Shown here piece by piece: positions 1 to 10,100 of a stretch of 64,000 bases of DNA (position 1 is its first letter; every line of letters starts with the position of its first letter). The translations under genes were made by a program, and so were the position numbers. Source of the DNA: Hordeum vulgare subsp. vulgare (lineage: Eukaryota > Streptophyta > Magnoliopsida > Poales > Poaceae); contig NC_058519.1 in NCBI RefSeq assembly GCF_904849725.1, positions 534,634,316 through 534,698,315 on the forward strand, in the 5' to 3' direction. The notes under the pieces were generated by a model that saw only the letters and a program-made list of their open reading frames with translations, searched no databases and was not told the origin of the DNA.

Positions 1-2193
1 CGTCAAAGACCTACTGCACCACGAGATCCGAGTCGCCGAAGCAGAGGATTCACCAGATGCCAATTTCCTTGGCGAGCCGGAGGCCAGGGACGAGCGCCTC
101 GCACTCGACCATGTTGTTAGAGGCAGTGAAGTGGATTTGGAGAGCATACTTGAGCTGATCCCCTTTCGGGGATGATAGGACAATGCCGGCTACCAAACCG
201 GTTCACATCTTGGAGCCGTCGAAGTGCATGCGCGAGTGCGTGGAGTCCGGAGGGGGCGGCACAAACTGGGTCTCGGCCCAGTCGACAAGGAAGTCGGCCA
301 TCGTCTGGGACTTAATGGTCATGCGCAGCTCATACTAGATGTCATGGTCGGCCATGGCTATGGTCCACTTGGCGATCCGGCTAGTGCCATCTCGGTTGCC
401 CATGATTTCAGAAAGCAGAGCCGTGCTCACCACAGTGATGGCATTCTCCTAGAAGTATTTCTTCGGCTTTTTGGCGGCGAAGTATATGTTGTAGAACATC
501 TTCTCGTAGTGGGGGTAGTTCTTCTTGGAGGTGCAAATGACCTCGCTCACATAGTAGACGGGCCGCTGAGCCGGCAACGATTAGCCCTCCTCAGGCCGTT
601 CCACCACCAGAAAGACATTGACCACTCGTGTGGTTGCCGTGATGTACGCGAGCATGGGCTCCTTTTTAGCCGACGCGGCCAAGACGGGCGGGCTGGAGAG
701 GGCACATTTGAGGTCGCGGAATGCTTCATCCACTTGGTCGGTCCATTCGAACTTGGCCATCTTCTTCTTGAGCTGGTAGAGAGGGAACGCCTTCTCGCCA
801 AAGCGATTCATGAACTGGCTGAGCGAGGCCAGGTAGCGGGCAAACTTCTGGACGTTGCGGAGCCTCGTTGGCTTGTGCATGCGCTCGATGGCCTTGATCT
901 TCTTCGGGTTTGCTTCGATGTCGCACGCAGACACGAAGAAACCTAGGAGCTGGCAGGCTGGCACCCTGAAGACACACTTCTCTGGGTTGAGCTGGACCTT
1001 TTACTCTCTCAGGTTTGCGAAGCTCTCCCATAGATTGTCGACGAGGCTGAAGTGTTTCTTGGATTTGATGATGATGTCACTGATGTAGACGTGCACGTTC
1101 CTACTGATATGTGGCAGGAGGCACTTCTGCATGCAGCGCTGGAAGGTGGCGCCTGCGTTCTTGAAGCTAAACGACATGGTGATCTGGAGGTAGCCAGAAT
1201 ACGCGTCTAGGAAGGACAACAAATCGCATCCGGTCGTGTAGTCGATCACTTGATTGATCGAGTGTAGGGTGAATGGATCCTTTGGACATGCCTTATTCAG
1301 GCTGGTGTAGTTGATCAACATGCACGAGGATTTGTTCTTATTCAACACTAGGATTGGGTTGGCCGACTAATACGGGTGGAAAACTTCCATGATGAAGCTG
1401 GATGGGAGCAGCAGGGAAATCTCTTCTCCTATAGTATGCCTCTTCTCCTCAGAGAAACGACGCAGGGGTTGCTTGACCAACTTCGCATCTGGCCGCACAT
1501 GAAGCTTGTGCTTGGCGTACTTCCATGGTAAACCCGACATGTCCTTGGGAGACCATGCAAAGAGGTCCCGATTCTCTCAGAGGATGTCGACGAGATCGCC
1601 TTCCTATTTGCTATTGTCAGTGATGCTGATGGTGATGCACTTCTTGGGGTTAGCCGGGTCGAGCGGCACCTCTTTGGTATCTTTGGATGGCTGGAACGTT
1701 GCCTCGCTAGCCGTCTGGGATGGGGGAGTCAGCACGAATGGCTGCTCGGTGGCCTCGGCCACAAACCGGTCGAGCTGGCATTTCTCCTCCGCGATCACCA
1801 GCACCTCGACCAGCCGGCTACTGTTGTGCGCACACTCGATCGACATCTTAATCTTGAGGTAGGCGTAGTAGGGGATCGCCATGAATTTGACGAGCGTCGA
1901 CCTTCCCAGGAGTGCATGGTAGGGGATGTCGAGGTCCACCACCTCGAACCATATTAGCTCGCACGGAAGTGGGCCTTGCCACTGAAGAGGACGTCGAGCT
2001 GGATCTTGCCAATGGGGGAGCAGGACTACCCCGACAGGATGCCATGGAACATCATCCAGGTCGGCTATAGGTCTTTTTCCCTCAGACCCATCTTGAGCAG
2101 TGTGTCGCAGTAGAGGATGTTGATGCTGCTGCCGCCGTCCACCAGTACCCACGAGAACCGGCAGGTAAGCCTTCTGAAGGCGGTGGTGGGGTC
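1..2193 (-). pseudogene. Tat-type Ty3/gypsy pol fragment: protease, reverse transcriptase, start of RNase H
   Basis: Read on the minus strand, this is the front half of a gypsy polyprotein. A protease core with the VDGGSS active site lies near 2110-2150. Reverse transcriptase (RT) follows at about 1400-580, with recognisable LNKACPKDPF, FLDAYSGY and LLGFFVS motifs. The thumb/connection region (FMNRFGEKAFPLYQL) comes next, and an RNase H start (FDGSK) near 200-230. The reading frame is broken by stops and shifts. The RT lacks about 20 codons between the DAYSGY and KNAGATFQRC motifs, and the catalytic YVDD box reads YISD (1076-1087), so the enzyme is dead. The piece ends at 2193, where an Athila-type element was inserted. 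The gag half resumes on the other side at 19312. Integrase and the 3' LTR lie off the left end of the window. Tat lineage is inferred from motif spelling and from the TTGGCGCCCAC primer site at the other end. Confidence 0.85.
2189..2193. repeat. Target-site duplication GGGTC, left copy
   Basis: GGGTC directly precedes the left LTR and is repeated at 19307-19311 directly after the right LTR. A 5 bp duplication is what an LTR-retrotransposon integrase makes, so 2194-19306 went in as one event and the gypsy sequence on the two sides was once continuous. Confidence 0.85.
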
Positions 2194-3172
2194 TAATACG
2201 TCTCCAACGTATCTATAATTTTTGATTGTTCCATGCTATTATATTATCTATTTTGGATGTTTCATATGCATTTATATGCTGTTTTATATTATTTTTGGGA
2301 CTAACCTATTAATCTAGAGCCTAGTGCTAGTTTCTATTTTTTCCACGTTTTTGAGTACTGCAGATAAGTAATACTAAACGGAGTCCAAATGGAATAAAAT
2401 CTCCGGAAAGATTTTTCTTGGACCAAAAGACACGCAACAGACTTGGAGTAAGGGCCAAGGGCAACTGCCGGGAGGCCACAAGCCTGTAGGGCGCGCCCTG
2501 GGGGTGGTCGTGCCCCCTGGCTTGTTGGCCCCCTACAGGTCTCCTAACCCTATTCTTCGACCTATAAATTCCCAAATATTCCCGTATCGCCAAAAAGAGC
2601 CACGAAAATACTTTTATGCTGTCGGGAGCCTCTGTTCCCAAGAGATCCAATCTGGGAGTCTTTTCAAGTAATCTGCCGTTGATGGCATTGATCATGGAGG
2701 GCATCTACATCAACTCCATTGCCCCTCCGATGTTGTCTGAGTAGTTCACCGCAGACCTACGGCTCCATAGCTAGTAGCTAGATCTCTTCTTCTCTCTTTT
2801 TGATCTTCAATACCATGTTCTTCATGATCTTCATGGAGATCTATCCGATGTAATACTCTTTTGCGGTGTGTTTGTCGAGATTCGATGAATTGTCAGTTTA
2901 TGTTCAGATTATCCATGAATATTATTTGAGTCTCTTCTGAATTACTATATGCATGATTTAATATCTTTGTAAGTCTCTTCAAATTATTTGTTTGGTTTGG
3001 CCAACTAGATTGGTAATTCTTGCAATGGGATAAGTGCTTAGTTTTGGGTTCAATCTTGCGGTGTCCTCACCTAGTGACATAGTAGGGGTAGCGAGGCACG
3101 TACTATATTGCTGCCTCCGAGGATAAAAAGATGGGTTTTTTATGATATTGCTTGATTTTATCCCTTAAGAAA
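2194..3172 (+). repeat. 5' LTR of the Athila-type element, 3'-truncated
   Basis: It is collinear with the first 980 or so bases of the right LTR at 17748. Both carry CCTATAAATTCCC (2560s and 18100s), a plausible TATA box for the element's promoter. Similarity stops at about 3172 after TTTATCCCTTAAG. The right LTR continues there with its last 600 bases, but this copy jumps straight into element interior. That marks a deletion joining mid-LTR to the 3' part of the interior. Confidence 0.8.
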
Positions 3173-4401
3173 ATAAGATTACCTTATGAATCTATTTATG
3201 AGATCTACATATGTATTGCATACCAAAGATGACAATACCTTGATCTATTGCACTATGCCTAGCTAGGGGCGTTAAACAATAGGGCTTGTTGGGAGGCAAC
3301 CCAATTTTATTTGTTTTGCTTTTGCTTTTGTTTATGTTTTTGAGTGATGCACACATTATTACCTCTGTAATAATTGTGTTTTCTTGTTTTATTTAGTGTT
3401 TGTGCCAAGTAAGACCTTTGGGATGGTCTATGGTGTTTGCAAGTTGATTTTGCTGAAAAACACAAACTTTCGCTCTCAGTCCAGGAATTTTATAAATTCA
3501 CTAGAACATGCTTTTAATCTGAATTTTTTACACAATATTTTTTTTAAATTGCCCAGATTTTCAAAATTATTCAGAATTTTTTGAGTTACATAAGTATTCT
3601 AAGAAAATAGATTTCTACAGACTATTCTGTTTTGACAGATTTTGTTTTCTTTGTGTTGTTTGCTTATTTTGATGAATCTATGGGTTGTATCGGGGGTATT
3701 AACATTGGAGAAGTTGGAATACAGTAAATATTATATCAATATAAATAAAGAATGAGTTTACAACAATACGTAAAGTGGTGATTTATTTGTCTTATACGAA
3801 CGGATCTCATGAGTTTTCTGTTAAGTTTTGTGTTGTGAAGTTTTCAAGTTTCGGGTAAGAGCCTAAGCTTGGAGATGCCTAAGGCTGCCCAAGTCATGTT
3901 CAAGGATACCAAAGAGCCTAAGCTTGGGGATGCCCTGGAAGGCATCCCCTCTTTCGTCTTCAATCCATCGGTAACTTTACTTGAGACTATATTTTTATTC
4001 ACCACATGACATGTGTTTTGCTTGGAGCGTCTTGTATGATATGAGTCTTTACTTTTTAGTTTGCCACAATCATGCTTGCTGCACACATATTTTGAGAGAG
4101 AGACACACACTGAATCTTGAATTTATTAGAATACTCTTTATGCTTCACTTATATCTTTTGAGTTATGTAATGTTGCTCTAGTACTTCACTTATAACTTTT
4201 AGAGCACGATAGTGTTTTATTTTATAGAAATTATTAAACTCTTGTACCTCACTTATATTATTTTGAGAGTTCTTTAAACAACATGGTAATTGGTTTAGGT
4301 TATGAATTTAGTCCTAATATAGTAGGCATCCAAGAGGGATATAATAAAAACTTTCATATTAAGTGCATTGAATATGAGAGAAGTTTGATTCCTTGCATAT
4401 A
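3173..4401 (+). other. Non-coding interior of the Athila-type element, left of the CACTA insertion
   Basis: AT-rich DNA with no long reading frame. It includes GCTAGGGGCGTTAAACAAT and GGGAGGCAACCCAATTTT, phrases usual in the region between the last ORF and the 3' LTR of this retrotransposon group. It also has two AAGCTTGGGGATGCC-like stretches near 3865-3930. The last three bases (ATA, 4399-4401) are the left copy of the CACTA target duplication. Confidence 0.6.
4399..4401. repeat. CACTA target-site duplication ATA, left copy
   Basis: ATA immediately before CACTACTAG; the matching ATA is at 16242-16244. Three bases is the CACTA-superfamily length. Confidence 0.85.
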
Positions 4402-4416
4402 CACTACTAGAATCAG
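4402..4416 (+). repeat. CACTA left terminal inverted repeat
   Basis: CACTACTAGAATCAG pairs with the inverted right end at 16227-16241, with two mismatches in 15. The CACTA pentamer is the transposase cleavage signature. Confidence 0.93.
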
Positions 4417-4750
4417 AGATTTTGCCGTCTGCTGCTTCTTTGCCGTCTGCTGGCTGATGGCAAAGAGCCTCTTTGCCATCAGCTACCAGAAACCAGACGG
4501 CAAAGAGAAGGCTGATGGCAAAGGTACTATTTGCCTTCTGCCAGCTCTTTGCCGTCTGCCAGCTGACGGCAAAGCATACGCAGGCAGACGGCAAAGAACC
4601 CCCAGCTCTTTGCCGTCCGCCAGCTGACGGCAAAGAATACGCAGGCAGACGGCAAAGAACCCACCCCACACTGCCCTCTTATCCATAACGGTCCACCTCT
4701 TTGCCGTCAGCCTATTTCCACTTTGCCGTCGGGGGCGGACGACAAAGAGG
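4417..4750. promoter_or_regulatory. CACTA 5' subterminal repeat region
   Basis: About sixteen copies of TTTGCCGTC(T/A)GC or its complement GCAGACGGCAAA, in both orientations and often as facing pairs, within 330 bases. In En/Spm-type elements the TnpA protein binds short subterminal repeats like these to bring the ends together and to control the promoter. Binding here is inferred from that model. Confidence 0.8.
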
Positions 4751-4857
4751 AAAATAGACCTAACGTCGTCAACCAGCCCCTCTCTCTCCCCCATAACGGT
4801 TCACCAGCCCCTCTCTCTCCCCGCGCCGTCGCCGGAGCTCGTCCTCCCTCCTCCCTC

Positions 4858-5165
4858 ATCCCCGCGACCCGCCGCCGGAGCTCGCCCCTCCTCCTCCCTG
4901 CAACCCCGTCCTCCCTCCTCCCCGCGACCCGCCGTCGGAGCTCTCCCCGTGACCCGCCGCCGGAGCTCGCCCCTCCTCCTCCCTGCGACCCCCTGCTCCC
5001 TCCTCCCGGCGACCCGCCGCCGGAGCTCGCCCCTCCTCCTCCCTGCGACCCCCTCCTCCCTCCTCCCCGCGACCCACCGCCGGAGCTCTCCCCGCGACCC
5101 GCCGCCGGAGCTCTCCCCGAGCCGTCGCCGGAGCTCGCCCCTCCTCCTCCCTGCGACCCCCTGCT
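4858..5165. repeat. GC-rich tandem array, unit about 60 bp
   Basis: Four to five degenerate copies of a unit containing GCGACCCGCCGCCGGAGCTC followed by CCTCCTCCTCCCTGCGACCC. Long open frames on both strands here are low-complexity Pro/Ser or Gly/Arg runs caused by the repeat and are not genes. Confidence 0.85.
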
Positions 5166-5370
5166 CCCCCACTCCCCCTCCTCTCCGTGCCCCTGCTCCA
5201 TCACTCCCCCTCCCTCTCCGTGCCCCTGCTCCACCACTCCCCCCTCCTCTCCGTGCCCCTGCACCACCACTCCCCCTCCTCTCCGTGCCCCTGCTCCACC
5301 GTGCCCCTACTCCACCACTCCCCCCTCCTCTCCTGCCCCTGCTCCACCGTGCCCCTGCTCCACCTCGTCG
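5166..5370. repeat. C-rich tandem array, unit about 32-36 bp
   Basis: Repeats of CTCCGTGCCCCTGCTCCACC ACTCCCC-type units (about six copies, degenerate). The strand is almost purely pyrimidine with short GTG punctuation. No coding signal. Confidence 0.8.
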
Positions 5371-5436
5371 CTGACGTCTCCCCTAGCCCCTTGTAAGTCC
5401 TCCGATCCTCCTTTTCTCTCTTTGCCTCTTTGCTAA

Positions 5437-5627
5437 GTGTAATTTAGTTAAGTTAAGTTACTTAGGTTAATTTAGTTAGGTTATTGTTATTAGGTTCTTG
5501 TTGCTATCAGGTTCTTACTTTAAGTTGTTTTAGGTTAATTTAGTTAAGTTACTTAGGTTAATTTATTTAGGTTAATTTTTATTAGGTTCTGAGGTTAAGT
5601 TACTTAGGTTAGTTGTTAGGTTAGTAG
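5437..5627. repeat. AT-rich short tandem repeats (TTAGGTTAATTTAGT type)
   Basis: Irregular repeats of TAGGTTAAGTTACTTAGGTT and TAATTTAGTTAGGTTA following directly on the C-rich arrays, giving a sharp composition change. It is within the untranslated 5' part of the CACTA element. Confidence 0.7.
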
Positions 5628-5879
5628 TTGCCCGTGTAGAGCCCTCCGGTCGCCGCCTATGCTTGCACTAGCCACAACGTTGGGGAACGACGGTGAGCTT
5701 GTCACGCACCTGCCATGGCTACGATGCCATCGAGCTCACGTGCTGCAACAACGATGCTGCTGCAACCACCCCCATGCAGGTCGGTGCAGAAACATTACTG
5801 TTGGGACCACCCCCTTCAGGCACCGGTGATATTCCACTTCAACACCGAGGATATTACAACAGCTCGCAATAGTAGTTGT
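5628..5879. other. CACTA 5' region, no feature recognised
   Basis: Unique-looking sequence between two tandem arrays. Short frames are present, but none resembles a known CACTA protein. It probably belongs to the long leader or first intron upstream of the transposase. Confidence 0.4.
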
Positions 5880-6042
5880 CGCATCGACACGACATCTCGA
5901 CGACACCCCTGACACCCGTCACGATGCCCCGAAACCCCGACACGACGCCCCGACACGACATCTCGACGACACCCCTGACACCCGACACGATGCCCCGAAA
6001 CCCCGACACGACGCCCCGACACGACATCTCGACGACACCCCG
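5880..6042. repeat. 66 bp tandem repeat, about 2.5 copies
   Basis: The unit starts GACACGACATCTCGACGACA and ends near GACACGACGCCCC. The second copy is almost identical to the first, and a third copy stops after GACGACACCCCGG. Near-identity implies recent duplication. Confidence 0.85.
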
Positions 6043-6055
6043 GCATGAAATATTT

Positions 6056-6160
6056 TTTTATGGAACCTGGAAAGTTTTATAAAGTAGTATAGGTAACCTG
6101 GAAAGTTTTATAGGTAACCTAGAAAGTTTTATAGGTAACCTAGAAAGTTTTATAGGTAAC
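6056..6160. repeat. 21 bp tandem repeat, about 4 copies
   Basis: Unit ATAGGTAACCTAGAAAGTTTT (first copies with CCTGG in place of CCTAG). Its last copy runs directly into the CCCCCGA array. Confidence 0.85.
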
Positions 6161-6447
6161 CTCGACCCCCGACCCCCGACCCCCGACAACACTCACCCTC
6201 GACCCCCGACCCCCTACCCCGACCCCCGACGCCACTGACCCCCGACCCCCGACGCCCGACGCCACTGACCCTCGACCCCCGAGCCCCGACCCCCGAAAAC
6301 ACTCACCCTCGACCCCCGACCCCCTACCCCGACCCCCGACGCCACTGACCCCCAACCCCCGAGCCCCGACACCTCTTCGGCCTCTTGTTGACCGAGAAGA
6401 CCCCAATCCCCGACGCCAGTGACCTTCGACCCCCGATGACACTGACC
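6161..6447. repeat. Degenerate CGACCCC heptamer array with an internal ~120 bp duplication
   Basis: Runs of GACCCCCGACCCC punctuated by GACGCCACTGA. A block beginning AACACTCACCCTCGACCCC occurs twice (about 6187 and 6297), so a larger unit was duplicated on top of the heptamer array. The long minus-strand Gly/Arg frames are repeat artefacts. Confidence 0.8.
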
Positions 6448-6706
6448 CACATAGTTATGAGTTAGGTCATATAGTTATGTTAATTATAAAAACATCATAT
6501 TTGTGTTGATCGGGTGAATTTCAATGTGCAGTTGTTCGACGACCTCCACGTGCGTTGGACGAGCTCCGCCCTTGCGTTTGTTGGTGAGCACAAATGACTT
6601 CTCCTCCTACCCCCTTAATTTGCTCTGTCCCGGTCTTCGTGCCGATGAAACTTGCTAGCTATAGGTTTCTTCAATCATGAGTATGCGTGACCAGTATGCG
6701 TCTCCC

Positions 6707-6772
6707 ATTCGAAAGGGCGACATCTATAAATATGCATGTCTTTGCATATTTATAACCGTCATCCTTTCGAAT
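6707..6772. repeat. Short foldback in the CACTA leader (30 bp arms)
   Basis: The left arm 6707-6736 (ATTCGAAAGG...TATAAATATGCA) is the inverted copy of 6743-6772 (TGCATATTTATA...CCTTTCGAAT), about 25 of 30 paired, with a 6 base loop. Each arm holds TATAAATA, so TATA-like boxes face both ways. It lies just upstream of a much longer foldback. Confidence 0.8.
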
Positions 6773-6795
6773 TGTCCAACATTATCCATGGACAG

Positions 6796-7011
6796 CCCGA
6801 GTATGTGTAGACTGGGTTCATTTTCCCGTATGCTGTGCTCTGGATCCGATGCGGAATTTCGTCAGTGCCTCCCTGTTGTTCTCCGGATGCACATCCTCTC
6901 TGTTTATTGCGGAGACGTGTATCAGGAGAACAGCGGGGAGGTGCTGCCGAAATTTTGCGTTGGATCCGGAACAGAGCATGGGAAAACGAACCCAGTCTAC
7001 ACATACTCGGG
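6796..7011. repeat. Long foldback (about 95 bp arms, 24 bp loop) upstream of the transposase
   Basis: The left arm 6796-6892 starts CCCGAGTATGTGTAGACTGG. The right arm 6917-7011 ends CCAGTCTACACATACTCGGG. The arms stay collinear, roughly 80-85% complementary by eye, all the way in to the loop. Because of the symmetry, short open frames on both strands spell the same words (MCRLGSFS and NPVYTYSG), which explains them as artefacts. If transcribed in the leader of the transposase mRNA this would form a stable hairpin. It ends about 140 bases before the transposase start codon. Confidence 0.88.
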
Positions 7012-7148
7012 TGGGATTAGGACCTATCTTTACCTATTAGCGTGTAGGTTGCCTGGACGTAATAAAAATGGCGAACCTGATTAACCGATGAATATAGATG
7101 ATGAATTATATATAAATATATTTCTTCTGTCTTTAGTAGCTACGCAAG

Positions 7149-10100
7149 ATGAGTGATCGTGCGTGGATGTATACCGGTCACCCTAGTCAGAAAGAGATGA
7201 CGAAAGAATGGTTTTTAAAAACAAAGGAATTTGTGAAAGCCGCATTCGCAAATGGCCAGGAAAGAAACTATTGCCCCTGTCCTGGATGCGACAACTATAA
7301 AAAGACGACAGAGGCTGTAATGATTAAACACCTGCAGAGGAGGGGTTTTAAGCCTAATTATACGGTGTGGACATTTCATGGTGAGTCTATACAACGCACA
7401 AGAGCTGAGGTGGTCCGTCGTCGCACGGATGAGCATGGTACTGGGATCGAAGACATGGTGCAAGACTTTGATGATGCTCGGGATTCGGAAGATGAGATGG
7501 AGGAATCTGCAAAGGCCTTTTATGAAATGTTGGAGTCTTCAAAACGTCCTCTCCATGAGCACACTGAGCTCTGTCAGCTGGATGCAATTGCACAAGTAAT
7601 GGCTCTGAAGGCTCAGTTCAACTTGGGAAGAGAATGCTACGACGCGATGATGACACTATTTGGACGTTTCCTACCCAAAGGCCATGTCATGCCTGCAAAC
7701 CTGTACCAGTCGGACAAAATACTTCGTGTACTTAAGATGCCCTATGAGAAGATAGATGCATGTGAGAAAGGATGTGTCTTATTTAGGAAGGAGTATGCAC
7801 ACTTGGACTATTGTCCCAATTGCGAGTCTTGCAGGTATCTTGTGGTAGACAACGGTATGGGTGAGAAGAGGCAGACCAAAATCGCAGTTAGTGTTCTTCG
7901 GTATATGCCAATCGTACCAAGACTTCAACGTCTTTTCATGGTCGAAGAGACAGCCAGACAGATGACATGGCACAAATTGGGCAAAAGAACCGAACTAGAT
8001 GCGGATGGGAATAAGATGATGGTACACACATCGGATGGGGAAGCGTGGAAACATTTCGATGGATTGCATCAGGATAAAGTGGCAGATCCAAGGAATCCTC
8101 GAGTCTGCGCCGCCACGGATGGTTTTAATCCCTTCGGCATGACGGCAACCCAATACAGTTGTTGGCCTGTATTTTTCATTCCACTGAATCTCCCCCCCGG
8201 GCAGATTATGCAAAGAAAGAACATATTTCTGACGCTGATAATTCCAGGGCCCAATTATCCGGGGAAGAATATGAATGTGTACCTGCAACCTCTTAAGGAT
8301 GAATTGGAAGAAGCTTGGGAAAATGTGGTCAAGACATACGATGCCGCTAGAAAAGAAAACTTCAAAATGCATGTGTGGTACATGTACTCTATGCATGACT
8401 TGCCAGCGTATGCGCTATTCTCTGGATGGTGTGTGCATGGAAGGTTCCCGTGCCCCCAATGCAAGGCAGCTCTTCAGTTTCATTGGTTGCAGGAGGGTCG
8501 GAAGTATTCTTGCTTTGACTTGCATAGACAGTTCCTGGATCCTGACCATCAGTTCAGAAAAGACAAGAAGAACTTTACCAAAGGTAAAGTTGTCAAAAAC
8601 TTGGCACCACATGCGTTCACAGGCCAACAGATCCTGGATCAGTTAAACGCCCTCGAGCCTGATCCAGAGCGTCCAGGGTATTTCAAGGGGTATAATTCAA
8701 AACATGCCTGGACTCACAAGCCATGCTTCTGGGATCTGCCTTACTTCAAAGACCTCCTTCTTCCACACAATATCGACATGATGCACACTGAAAAGAATAT
8801 CGGAGAGGCTATTTTTGGTACATTGTTCGACATAGATGGGAAGACAAAGGATAATATTAAGGCTAGAGTCGATCAAGAGACACTATGTCATAGACCGTTA
8901 CAAAACATGCGAGAAGGCAAAGGAAAGCAGAAGTGGTCGAAGCCAAAGGCCTGGTTCAATCTTGGAAGGCCAGCTATGAGGGAAATTATCTTGTGGGTCA
9001 AAATGCACTTGATGTTCCCCGATGGGTATGCAGCGAATCTAAATATGGGAGCGAGTCTTGAAAAATTAAAAATCTTTGGTCTCAAGAGTCATGATTGGCA
9101 CATATGGCTAGAGCGGGTAATGCCGGTGATGTTACGTGGCTTTATTCCTGAGGATGAATGGCTAGTACTGGCGGAGCTGAGCTATTTCTTCCGTGTTCTT
9201 TGTGCGAAAGAATTGTCGCCTGGCGTGGTAGAAGACATGGAGGAGTTTGCACCGGAGTTGTTGTGCAAGTTAGAGAAGATCTTTCCACCGGGCTTCTTTA
9301 ATCCAATGCAGCATTTGATTTTACATCTACCGACCGAGGCAAGATTGGGTGGGCCCGTGCAAGATCGTTGGTGCTATGCAACTGAGAGGATGCAGAAGAC
9401 CCTTCGAGCTAAATGTAAAAATAAGCGTAGAATTGAAGCATCGATGGCTGAGGCATTCATTACTGAGGAGGTGGCAAACTTTGTGACAGCACACTACGAA
9501 GCCAAAAGTCATCATTTGCATAATCCGAAGCTTCGGCACAATGATGGAGACCCTAAAAAGGTGGGTCCAACCTCAGCCTATTCAAAGGGAAGCTCGCACC
9601 AGCCGGTGCTTCGAAACCAATAACGTTGGATATCGAAGAATGGCGGAACATTTCGTTGTATATCTTCAACAACCTAACAGAAGTGCGGCCGTACATCGAG
9701 TGAGTTCTCGGCACATTTTCCCGTAACTTCTAATTCATTTGAACTGCTCTTATTCCCGGATATTTCAAACAGCCGTTACGTCGTCAAATTCTCGGATGGA
9801 GCGGTGATCGAAAATGATTCCGTCGAAGAGTATGAGCTTCTGTCAAAGACAGGAGGCGGCTATCCCGGTTTCATCTCTTGGTTCAAACAAACGGTAATTA
9901 TCAATAATGGACCATTTCATTCTTGGTCTAACTTGCGGCTAATGCAACAACCGTTTCGTATTAAACTTGTAGGCTAATTCAGAGTCTATGGACGCCGAAT
10001 TGAGACAAGTCGCTAATGGTTTTGACTATAAGGTCCGTTCATTTGAGAAATACAGCATCAACGGGTATCTCTTTCGTACCTTTGGCAAAGAGCTATCTAT

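Noticed and set aside
224..946. 240-codon plus-strand frame
   Set aside because: Antisense shadow of the minus-strand gypsy pol, whose motifs are clear on the other strand.
4723..5436. Long Pro/Ser-rich frame on plus (237 codons) and Gly/Arg frames on minus
   Set aside because: All are made by the ~60 bp and ~34 bp GC-rich tandem arrays; open on several frames at once and without any domain.
6677..7084. 135-codon plus-strand frame upstream of the transposase, with a mirror frame on minus
   Set aside because: The similar peptides on both strands come from the long foldback; no start context or domain supports a protein.
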